DNA of 7,898 bases, from assembly GCA_016763895.1 (NCBI GenBank), contig JAESSV010000237.1, positions 1 to 7,898 of the forward strand, in the 5' to 3' direction. The notes below the pieces were generated by a model, which saw nothing but the letters and a program-made list of their open reading frames with translations, did not search any database and was not told the origin of the DNA. Each line of letters starts with the position of its first letter. Positions within the stretch are counted from its first letter, which is position 1. The DNA is from Magnetovibrio sp. GTDB taxonomy: Bacteria; Pseudomonadota; Alphaproteobacteria; Rhodospirillales; Magnetovibrionaceae. The position numbers were made by a program, and so were the translations under genes. Of this stretch, positions 1 through 6,549 are shown piece after piece.

Positions 1-1766
1 AGTTCCCGGGATGCCGCCAACTTAATCAGTTCTTCGGCCATGTCTTTCAAGCGGTCTTTGAGCCCTGCCCGGCGCGCTTGCCATGCGGCCCCACCCAGTT
101 TATCGAGCCGAGCGCTGGCGTCCTCGGACCCATACCGGGTGATGACATCAATGTTTTCAACGGGCAAAAACAGCTTGTCCCCCCCTGAATACACCAATTT
201 CAAGCAATCGTGCTTGGCGCCCCCGATATCCAAGGTGATGAGGCCTTCGTATTTGGCAATTCCGTGTTCAACGTGAACCACCATGTCGCCTTCGCTAAGG
301 CTGGAAACATCGGCAATGAAGTTTTTGGCGGAAATCTTGCGTTTTCCCGGCCGTGTCAGGCGTTCGCCCAAAATGTCTTGTTCGGAAATGACCACAAGAT
401 CGTCGGTCACAAATCCCCGTTCAAGGCCCAGCACGGCAACGCCGACCTGGCCTTTTTTCAAAGCACTGACTTCGGCCCAGTTGTCCACCACAACCTGAGA
501 CTTTAAATTATGGTCCGCCATGACCGCCATCAAGCGTTCGCGTGTGCCCACCGTATAAGCCCCGATCAGCGCACGTTTTCCGTCTTTTGTGACCTGGCCG
601 AGGTGGTGTTCTAAAACATCAAACACGTTTACGTTGGGGTCTATGCGCGCATCTGAAAAGTCACGTCCAGACTTGGCCCCAATATTGAGCGTGGTGTCAC
701 TTTGCGGGGCATCAAAGGGCGACAAATCCCCCACGGCAAAGCCTTGGACCATGTGGGCGACTTCTGTGGCTTTAATGTAAAGGCGTTCCGGCGGCACCGC
801 ATTGTATGGGTTTTCTGTCGTTTGCGGGCCTTTTCGCCCATCCATAATGGTTTTGCGCGCCATGTAATATTCGTTGATGAGATCAAGGCGAGCCTCGATG
901 GCTTGGTCGGCTTGGTGGTCAAACAACACCGTGGCCCCGGGCACGTAATCCAATAGGGTGTCTAGACGCCCGTCATAAAACAGCGCCAGCCAATGTTCCA
1001 TACCAATAAAACGCCGTCCTTCGGAAATAGACTCATACAAAGGATCAGACTTGGTGACAGCGCCAAACAAAGCCCGATAGCCGGTGCGAAAGCGGCTGAT
1101 GGCGTCTTCGTCCAAGGGGGCTTCGCTGACGGGTTTCAACGCCAACGACGTTACCTCACCCGTGGTGCGTTGGCTGGCGGCATCAAATGATCGCAAGCTT
1201 TCCACTTCGTCACCAAAAAAATCAAGACGGACAGGCGCGCTGGCTCCCGTTGGGAAAATGTCGATCAATCCGCCACGCTTTGCGAATTCTCCCGGTTCCA
1301 TGACGGTTTGCGCCGAATGATAGCCATGTTCAACCAAGTAAGCCTCGATGACACCGGGTTCAAACTCATCACCAACCGAAATGGTGAATGCGCCTGTCTT
1401 AAAGGCTTCTTTGGGCGGTACGCGTTGTAAAAAGGCGCTGACGGTGGTGACAACAATCCGGGCTTTGGTTTTTTTTGCCAACAAACAGGTCAGGGCTTCG
1501 ATACGCGCGCTGATGATGGATGTTTTGGGCGATACCCGGTCATAAGGCAAACAATCCCAGGCTGGAAATTCAAGACAATTGAGATCGGGCGCAAAGAATT
1601 CCAACGCGTCACTCATGGCGGCGGCGGCAACGTCGTCCCTTGCCACAAACAAGACGTCTTGACCGGTTCGCGCCAATTCAGCCACCAAGCGAGCATCTTG
1701 CCCACCCGGAGCCGCAACAACGCCATATCGGCCAACCAATGTTAAGGATTTGAGTGCTGATTTCAC
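1..1766 (-). CDS. mfd: Transcription-repair coupling factor Mfd, N-terminal half (partial at left edge)
   Basis: Mfd recognises RNA polymerase stalled at DNA lesions, pushes it off with an ATP-driven translocase and recruits UvrA. The frame reads open for 588 codons from a GTG at 1766 to the window edge, about half of the usual ~1150 residues. I see the UvrB-like module (LPYDRVSPK near 73-81, then GYHSAQTVMEPGEFAKRGG near 148-166 and DIFPTGASAPVRLDFFGDE near 169-187), the divergent middle domain, SEQDILGER near 461-469, and the RNA-polymerase-binding CarD-like domain (VVHVEHGIAKYEG near 496-508, KLFLPVENID near 531-540). KLGGAAWQ near 556-563 then leads into the translocase. The Walker motifs lie beyond the edge. 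The GTG is chosen because it overlaps the sdhE stop as GTGA, matches the expected N-terminus of the family, and suggests translational coupling; no strong Shine-Dalgarno precedes it. No frameshift is seen. Confidence 0.96.
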   Translation of the reverse strand, partial: MKSALKSLTLVGRYGVVAAPGGQDARLVAELARTGQDVLFVARDDVAAAAMSDALEFFAPDLNCLEFPAWDCLPYDRVSPKTSIISARIEALTCLLAKKTKARIVVTTVSAFLQRVPPKEAFKTGAFTISVGDEFEPGVIEAYLVEHGYHSAQTVMEPGEFAKRGGLIDIFPTGASAPVRLDFFGDEVESLRSFDAASQRTTGEVTSLALKPVSEAPLDEDAISRFRTGYRALFGAVTKSDPLYESISEGRRFIGMEHWLALFYDGRLDTLLDYVPGATVLFDHQADQAIEARLDLINEYYMARKTIMDGRKGPQTTENPYNAVPPERLYIKATEVAHMVQGFAVGDLSPFDAPQSDTTLNIGAKSGRDFSDARIDPNVNVFDVLEHHLGQVTKDGKRALIGAYTVGTRERLMAVMADHNLKSQVVVDNWAEVSALKKGQVGVAVLGLERGFVTDDLVVISEQDILGERLTRPGKRKISAKNFIADVSSLSEGDMVVHVEHGIAKYEGLITLDIGGAKHDCLKLVYSGGDKLFLPVENIDVITRYGSEDASARLDKLGGAAWQARRAGLKDRLKDMAEELIKLAASRE

Positions 1767-2020
1767 GATTTGTGGGCTTTGCAAAAGGCGATCAATTGAC
1801 GCATCACTGGGGTATTCCATTCTTTGGGCACAGGCATTTCTTGTGAAGCCCATTTAAACAAATCCATGTCGTTGTTGGCGAGCACGGCTTCTAGGTCTTG
1901 AACATCTTGAAAACTCATGGTTTTTAGGTGTTCTCGGGCAAATCTGCCAAAGAGAACATCATTTTCCATCATGCCCATGTGGGTGCAGTGAAATAACAGG
2001 CGTTTGCGATCATTGTCCAT
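1763..2020 (-). CDS. sdhE: FAD assembly factor SdhE (succinate dehydrogenase maturation)
   Basis: This small soluble protein of 85 residues belongs to the SdhE/YgfY/Sdh5 family (old DUF339), which promotes covalent attachment of FAD to the flavoprotein subunit of succinate dehydrogenase and related enzymes. Recognisable features are the basic start MDNDRKRLLF, ENDVLFGRFA near 19-28, and the DLFKWASQE helix near 53-61 that matches the family DLFxW signature. The length is typical. The hallmark RGxxE motif is altered: residues 15-19 read M-G-M-M-E, so the usual arginine is methionine while glycine and glutamate remain. The start at 2020 is chosen by family length; the frame is open further upstream to 2107, but that would overlap the divergent recG start and adds unconserved residues. 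No good Shine-Dalgarno precedes this ATG. The stop overlaps the mfd start by 4 nt, so the two are probably one operon. Confidence 0.92.
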   Translation of the reverse strand: MDNDRKRLLFHCTHMGMMENDVLFGRFAREHLKTMSFQDVQDLEAVLANNDMDLFKWASQEMPVPKEWNTPVMRQLIAFCKAHKS

Positions 2021-2031
2021 AGCGGTATAAA
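2004..2031 (+). promoter_or_regulatory. Candidate sigma70-type promoter for recG
   Basis: A -35-like TTGCGA (2004-2009, 4 of 6 to consensus) and a -10-like TATAAA (2026-2031, 5 of 6) are separated by 16 bases and lie just upstream of recG. They would give a leader of roughly 25-30 nt, with a weak GAAG ribosome site at 2054-2057. The -35 box falls inside the first codons of the divergent sdhE. This is motif matching by eye only. Confidence 0.35.
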
Positions 2032-2063
2032 TACAAGACGTTCTCACAGACCTGAAGTGAAAT

Positions 2064-4148
2064 ATGCGCCCGGAAGTCCTTTTTCCTTTGTTTAAGACCC
2101 AAAACACGCTGAAAGGCGTGGGGCCTAAGCTCGAACCTCATTTGGCCCGCCTGACGGGCGAACATGTGGTGGACGTGTTGTGGCACCTGCCCTCAGGGGC
2201 CATAGACCGCACGTTCCAGCCCAAAATAGATGAGGCCATTTCGGGACAAGTTGCGACCATAACCGTGCGTATAGGCCAACACGTGGTGCCGTCGAATCGA
2301 CGCCGACCTTACCGAATCATTTGCCATGACGATACAGGCACCTTGGTGTTGACGTTTTTTCATGCCCATGGGGACTATTTATCCAGAACCCTTCCCGAAG
2401 GCGAATTGCGGGTGGTATCGGGCTTGATTGAACATTACGGCGAAGAAATTCAAATGAGCCACCCCGACCATATGGTCAAAGTCGAAGACGTTGACGAAAT
2501 CTTGCGATTAGAGCCCCTTTATCCCCTCACCCACGGTGTTTCGCAAAAAATATTGGGCAAAGTTATTCAGGCTTCCTTAAAAGAAACCAAAGACTTACCC
2601 GAATGGCTTGATGCAAGCCTTCAAGAAAAAAAGGGCTGGCCCAAGTGGCAGGAAGCCTTGTTCGCCGGACACAATCCAACCGATATGCAAGACTTGCAAG
2701 CTTCGGCTCCGGCGCGTGTGCGCTTGGCCTATGACGAGCTTTTGGCCAATCAACTGGCCTTGGGTCTGGTGCGCCGGGGGATGCGCCGAGCCAAGGGGTT
2801 GCCCACGATTGGGGATGGTCTTTTGCGAAAGAAAGTGACGAAAGCCCTGCCCTTCACGCTGACAAAATCCCAACAGACCTCTTTGGCGGAAGTCATTGCC
2901 GATATGGAATCCGACGTTCGCATGTTGCGGCTTTTGCAAGGGGATGTGGGATCGGGAAAAACCATCGTGGCCTTGTTGGCGGCTTTGGCTGCGGTTGAAG
3001 CCGGGGGGCAAGCGGTGATGATGGCGCCAACCGTAATCTTGGCCCGCCAACACCTTAAAACCATTGAGCCGCTTTGTCAGGCGGTCGGCGTCAACACCAC
3101 GGTGCTGACGGGCCGCGAAAAAGGTAAAACGCGTGCGGCTATTTTAGAAGGCCTGAAAAGCGGCGGCATACACATCGCGGTCGGGACCCATGCCTTGTTT
3201 CAATCCGAAGTCGAATTTCAAGACCTCAAGCTTGCGGTGGTGGATGAACAACACAAATTTGGCGTCCACCAACGCCTTGAGCTTGCCCAAAAAGGCCGGG
3301 CCGTAGATGTTTTGGTGATGACGGCGACACCGATTCCCCGAACCTTGATGCTCACCGCTTATGGCGATATGGATGTTTCACGGTTGTTGGACAAACCCGC
3401 CGGACGCCAACCCATTGATACGCGGGTTTTGCCGTCATCAAAGTTGGCTTCGGTCGCAGGTAGGCTCCAGTCAAAATTGGACACAGGCGCGCGGGTCTAT
3501 TGGGTTTGTCCGTTGATCGAAGAAAGCGAAAAGCTAGATTTAGCCGCCGCCGAAGATCGTCACCGCCAACTTCAGTCCATGTTTGGGGCCGATAATGTTG
3601 GTTTGGTTCATGGCCGGATGAAAGGCAAAGACAAAGACGCCGTGATGGAAGACTTTAAACGCGGTCATCTGTCCATTTTGGTGGCCACCACCGTTATCGA
3701 GGTTGGTGTCGACGTGCCCGAAGCCACCATTATGATTGTTGAGCATTCCGAACGCTTCGGTCTGGCGCAATTGCACCAGTTGCGGGGACGAATAGGCCGC
3801 GGATCAGGAGCCTCAACGTGTTTGTTGGTTTACAAGACCCCTTTGGGCAAAGTGGCCGAGCAACGCCTTAAAATCATGCGGGAAACCGAAGACGGCTTTG
3901 TCATCGCCGAAGAAGACCTAAAATTGCGGGGCGCCGGAGAACTTTTAGGCACCCGCCAAAGCGGCATCCCTGAATTTCGCTTAGCAGATCTGGAAATCCA
4001 TCAAGACTTGCTGGCCACAGCCACGGACGATGCCAAAATGATTTTAAACCAGGACCCAGAGCTTCAAACCAAACGGGGGCAAGCCTTGCGAACATTGCTG
4101 TATTTATTTGAACGGGACGCTGCGATTAAGTTTTTGCGCAGCGGTTGA
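2064..4148 (+). CDS. recG: ATP-dependent DNA helicase RecG
   Basis: RecG is a cytoplasmic superfamily 2 double-strand DNA translocase that remodels stalled replication forks, Holliday junctions and R-loops. The 694-residue product has the normal full length. The wedge (OB-fold) domain begins with the helix-hairpin-helix-like LKGVGPKLEPHL near 16-27 and LWHLPSGAIDR near 39-49. The helicase motifs follow in order: LTKSQQTSLAEV near 266-277, Walker A GDVGSGKT at 293-300, APTVILARQH near 321-330, the DEQH box at 394-397, MTATPIPRT at 419-427, GLVHGRMKGKDKD near 513-525, ATTVIEVGVDVPEA near 541-554 and QLRGRIGRG at 572-580. The RecG-typical tail LKLRGAGELLGTRQSG is near 619-634. All key residues are present. 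The gene is divergent from sdhE-mfd with a 43-bp gap and stands alone on its strand until trkH about 120 bp downstream, which may have its own promoter. Confidence 0.98.
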   Translation: MRPEVLFPLFKTQNTLKGVGPKLEPHLARLTGEHVVDVLWHLPSGAIDRTFQPKIDEAISGQVATITVRIGQHVVPSNRRRPYRIICHDDTGTLVLTFFHAHGDYLSRTLPEGELRVVSGLIEHYGEEIQMSHPDHMVKVEDVDEILRLEPLYPLTHGVSQKILGKVIQASLKETKDLPEWLDASLQEKKGWPKWQEALFAGHNPTDMQDLQASAPARVRLAYDELLANQLALGLVRRGMRRAKGLPTIGDGLLRKKVTKALPFTLTKSQQTSLAEVIADMESDVRMLRLLQGDVGSGKTIVALLAALAAVEAGGQAVMMAPTVILARQHLKTIEPLCQAVGVNTTVLTGREKGKTRAAILEGLKSGGIHIAVGTHALFQSEVEFQDLKLAVVDEQHKFGVHQRLELAQKGRAVDVLVMTATPIPRTLMLTAYGDMDVSRLLDKPAGRQPIDTRVLPSSKLASVAGRLQSKLDTGARVYWVCPLIEESEKLDLAAAEDRHRQLQSMFGADNVGLVHGRMKGKDKDAVMEDFKRGHLSILVATTVIEVGVDVPEATIMIVEHSERFGLAQLHQLRGRIGRGSGASTCLLVYKTPLGKVAEQRLKIMRETEDGFVIAEEDLKLRGAGELLGTRQSGIPEFRLADLEIHQDLLATATDDAKMILNQDPELQTKRGQALRTLLYLFERDAAIKFLRSG

Positions 4149-4196
4149 TTGTGTTGAGTTGAGTTGTTTTGAGGAACGGCGTATTGTTCCCACCTG

Positions 4197-4223
4197 TTGT
4201 TCCTTTGAAAGCACCTTTATGAT
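4197..4223 (+). promoter_or_regulatory. Weak candidate promoter for trkH
   Basis: The gap between recG and trkH holds TTGTTC (4197-4202) and TATGAT (4218-4223, 5 of 6 to the -10 consensus). The spacing of 15 bases is shorter than ideal. It would place a start about 40 bases ahead of the trkH ATG. Read-through from recG is an equally possible source of trkH transcript. Confidence 0.25.
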
Positions 4224-4255
4224 CTTACGTTCAAATTTCGTCCGTGCATCTGTAT

Positions 4256-4260
4256 GAGGG
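4256..4260 (+). promoter_or_regulatory. Ribosome binding site deciding the trkH start
   Basis: A GAGGG stands 10 bases ahead of the ATG at 4271. An in-frame GTG at 4244 would lie upstream of this site and add nine unconserved residues, so the ATG at 4271 is preferred. The kinase gene on the other strand has the same GAGGG and 10-base spacing. Confidence 0.6.
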
Positions 4261-4270
4261 TAGGCACGTT

Positions 4271-5716
4271 ATGAATCCGATTGTTTTGTTTTCCATAGGC
4301 CTTTTGATGGCGGCCATGGGGATCTTGTTTTCCATTCCTGCGATTATTGATATATCAAATCATAATCCAGACTGGAAAGCCTTTGCAGAATCCTCGGCCA
4401 TAGCGGTCTTCATCGGCATATCCTTGATGCTTTTAACGTGGGGGCGAACGTTTTGCCTGGGGCGTCGGGATGGTTATCTTTTAACAATTGGCAGCTGGGT
4501 TGCCATGTCGTTGGTCGCAGCCCTGCCCTTTTGGTTTTCCAGCCATGAAATATCGTTCACAAATGCCGTCTTTGAATCGATTTCCGGCCTGACCACCACC
4601 GGGTCAACAACGTTTACCCATCTCGGCAGCATGCCTCCGGGGTTTTTGCTGTGGCGAGCTATGCTGCAATGGATTGGCGGCATTGGTATTATTGTCATGG
4701 CGGTGTCGCTGTTGCCGTTTTTGCGCGTGGGGGGCATGCAACTTTATCGCATGGAAACCTCGGATCAATATGACAAGATAACGCCACGGATTGCGGATGT
4801 TTGCCTGCGTATTTTCGGGATTTATGTGTTGCTTAGCCTTGCGTGCGTCATCACGTATTGGAGCTTGGGCATGACTATTTTCGAAGCCCTCATTCATGCC
4901 ATGACAACCATATCAACGGGTGGGTTTTCGACTTCTGATCAATCGTTAGGCTATTTTAAGGCCCCGGCCATAGAATGGGCGGCGGTTGTTTTTATGTTGG
5001 CGGGCAGCTTACCATTTACGGTCTATATCCGTTTTTTACACAGCCCGAACAGGACGGCTTTTACCCTCGACAGCCAAACGCTTCCCTTTATGACCTATAC
5101 CATTGTGACTATTTGTCTTGGCGCGATATACCTTGAAATGCACCAGCCCAGCGCAATATTAGATTCCCTTAGAATATCAGCCTTTAGTGTTGTGTCCATC
5201 ATCACCACGACAGGTTATGCCAGTGGCGATTATTTAGGTTGGGGAGCCGGTGCCGCGACATTTTTCTTTTTTCTGACCTTGATTGGTGGGTGCGCGGGAT
5301 CGACCTCGGGGGGGTTGAAAGCCTTTCGGTTGTTGGCCTTGTACAAAGGCATCCGAAATCAAAGCCAACTGTTGCAATTTCCCAATAGCCTTTACCAAAT
5401 GAAGTTGGGGGATCGAGATTTGACCAAGGAAAGCATGACGTCCGTTTATTTGTTTTTCCTTGTTATGATTTCTTCTTTGGGGTTAATCACGCTGGCCCTG
5501 TCGATGACAGGTTTGGACTTTATTTCGAGCATTAGCGCCGCAGCCACATCCATCGCAAATGTGGGACCGGGGCTTGGAACAATCATTGGACCCACAGGTA
5601 CATTTGCCCCCCTTAGCAATGCGGCCAAATGGATATTGGATGTGGGCATGTTGATTGGACGACTTGAATATTTTACGGTTTTGGTTTTATTCCTTCCCAA
5701 TTTTTGGAAAGAATAA
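4271..5716 (+). CDS. trkH: Trk-type potassium uptake transmembrane protein TrkH
   Basis: This is the inner-membrane, ion-conducting subunit of a Trk potassium importer, which in known systems is gated by a cytoplasmic NAD/ATP-binding TrkA protein. The 481-residue product matches the usual ~480. It is strongly hydrophobic and carries the four pore-loop filter segments expected of the SKT superfamily: GLTTTGSTT near 106-114, TISTGGFST near 213-221, ITTTGYASGD near 311-320 and IANVGPGLG near 428-436. Other family marks are LQWIGGIGIIVMAVSLLP near 132-149, GGMQLYRMETSD near 154-165, IGGCAGSTSGGLKAFR near 338-353 and the C-terminus GRLEYFTVLVLF before PNFWKE. All filter glycines are intact. No trkA lies in the window, so the partner must be encoded elsewhere. 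It follows recG on the same strand and converges on the kinase locus with 5 bp between stop codons. Confidence 0.96.
   Translation: MNPIVLFSIGLLMAAMGILFSIPAIIDISNHNPDWKAFAESSAIAVFIGISLMLLTWGRTFCLGRRDGYLLTIGSWVAMSLVAALPFWFSSHEISFTNAVFESISGLTTTGSTTFTHLGSMPPGFLLWRAMLQWIGGIGIIVMAVSLLPFLRVGGMQLYRMETSDQYDKITPRIADVCLRIFGIYVLLSLACVITYWSLGMTIFEALIHAMTTISTGGFSTSDQSLGYFKAPAIEWAAVVFMLAGSLPFTVYIRFLHSPNRTAFTLDSQTLPFMTYTIVTICLGAIYLEMHQPSAILDSLRISAFSVVSIITTTGYASGDYLGWGAGAATFFFFLTLIGGCAGSTSGGLKAFRLLALYKGIRNQSQLLQFPNSLYQMKLGDRDLTKESMTSVYLFFLVMISSLGLITLALSMTGLDFISSISAAATSIANVGPGLGTIIGPTGTFAPLSNAAKWILDVGMLIGRLEYFTVLVLFLPNFWKE
5687..5716. terminator. Inverted repeat at the convergent gene ends, possible transcription-end hairpin
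   Basis: Arms at 5687-5697 and 5706-5716 are 11 bases each around an 8-base loop. They match at 10 of 11 positions; the odd pair is C-A in the plus-strand RNA but a G-U wobble in the minus-strand RNA. The right arm ends exactly on the trkH stop codon, and the kinase stop lies 5 bp beyond. No T-tract follows on either strand, so it is not a classic intrinsic terminator. It may stabilise 3' ends, or it may be a chance result of coding sequence. Confidence 0.35.
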
Positions 5717-5721
5717 TGAAC

Positions 5722-6549
5722 CTAAACCAACTCATTTCGTAATACATTGAAAAGCTTAGTTACATCGTAGGGTTTGGTGAGGTACGCTTTAAAACCCGCT
5801 TCCAGACCGCTTTTTATCTCGCTGTCCATGGCCCGCGCTGTGATCGCAACCAACGGAATGTGTTGCAGGGCTTTGTTGGCGAGAACTTCGGACAGAGCAA
5901 GGGTGCCGCTCATGCCCGGTAAATTGATGTCCATTAAAATGATGTCGGGTTGTTGATCTTCGGCAATGGCCAGGCCCATTTCTGCGTTGTGCGCGGAAAG
6001 AACCGTTAAGCCTTTGCATTGTGCCAGCATTTCTTCCATCAACAATTGATGGGAAACGTCATCTTCGATGTAAAGAACCTTGCCCTGAACGGAAAGCAAA
6101 GGGTCTTCGGCGATTTTATCAGGTTCCGACGGTTTTGAGCGGCGGTTAAGGGTATTTTGATACTGTGGAAATTCGATCCAAAAAGAACTGCCCTTGCCAA
6201 GCTCACTTTCATAGCCGACTTTTCCACCCATGGCTCCGATAAATTGTTTGGTTATGTTTAAGCCAATGCCGGTGCCAGACGTCGTTGAAGATTCTCTGCC
6301 CAGGCGATTAAACGGTTCAAACACATCGGGTCGTTTTTCCGGGGCAATGCCTTCGCCGGTATCCAATACCGTGAGACGAACGCGATGTCCTTTGACCTCA
6401 CAGCACGTCAGGGTCAATGTCCCCCCAACACGATTGTATTTAACCGCATTCGACAGCAGGTGAAGCAAGGATTTTTGGAACCTGGCAACATCCGCTTTGA
6501 TGAAAATTGCTTTGTCGCTTATGCAAGGATTTTTGGAACCTGGCAACAT
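5722..6549 (-). CDS. HATPase-receiver fragment of the split hybrid histidine kinase (C-terminal half)
   Basis: This 275-residue frame overlaps the N-terminal half by 110 nt. Its first available ATG (6549) lies inside the repeat copy read first, in a non-native frame, so residues 1-9 are not kinase sequence. From residue 10 it shows the ATPase boxes: N-box LLSNAVKYN near 31-39, DTGEGI near 63-68 (G1), FEPFNRLGRESS near 77-88 (F-box) and GTGIGLNITK near 92-101 (G2). A linker leads to a receiver domain with the acidic cluster EDD at 162-164, Asp207 in LMDINLPGMSG, Thr237 in ITARA and Lys259 in LTKPYD. All receiver catalytic residues are present. No convincing ribosome site precedes 6549, so expression as a separate protein is doubtful. 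Confidence 0.65.
   Translation of the reverse strand: MLPGSKNPCISDKAIFIKADVARFQKSLLHLLSNAVKYNRVGGTLTLTCCEVKGHRVRLTVLDTGEGIAPEKRPDVFEPFNRLGRESSTTSGTGIGLNITKQFIGAMGGKVGYESELGKGSSFWIEFPQYQNTLNRRSKPSEPDKIAEDPLLSVQGKVLYIEDDVSHQLLMEEMLAQCKGLTVLSAHNAEMGLAIAEDQQPDIILMDINLPGMSGTLALSEVLANKALQHIPLVAITARAMDSEIKSGLEAGFKAYLTKPYDVTKLFNVLRNELV

Noticed and set aside
210..506. Plus-strand open frame of 98 codons opposite mfd
   Set aside because: It overlaps well-conserved Mfd sequence on the other strand and its translation resembles no family I know.
2021..2107. In-frame upstream extension of sdhE to an ATG at 2107
   Set aside because: It would add 29 residues with no family resemblance and run antisense over the start of recG. 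The 85-residue form matches the normal family length.
2595..3053. A 152-codon open frame on the minus strand inside recG
   Set aside because: It lies wholly antisense to conserved RecG helicase motifs and resembles no protein. It is a shadow of the coding strand.
4172..4204. GGAAC/GTTCC hairpin (4173-4177 with 4186-4190) and an alternative partner GTTCCT at 4199-4204, as a recG terminator
   Set aside because: The stems are only 5-6 bp with no following T-run. They are too weak to call a terminator or attenuator.
4244..4270. GTG at 4244 as the trkH start
   Set aside because: It would place the GAGGG ribosome site inside the gene and add nine residues not expected in TrkH. The ATG at 4271 fits family length and site spacing.
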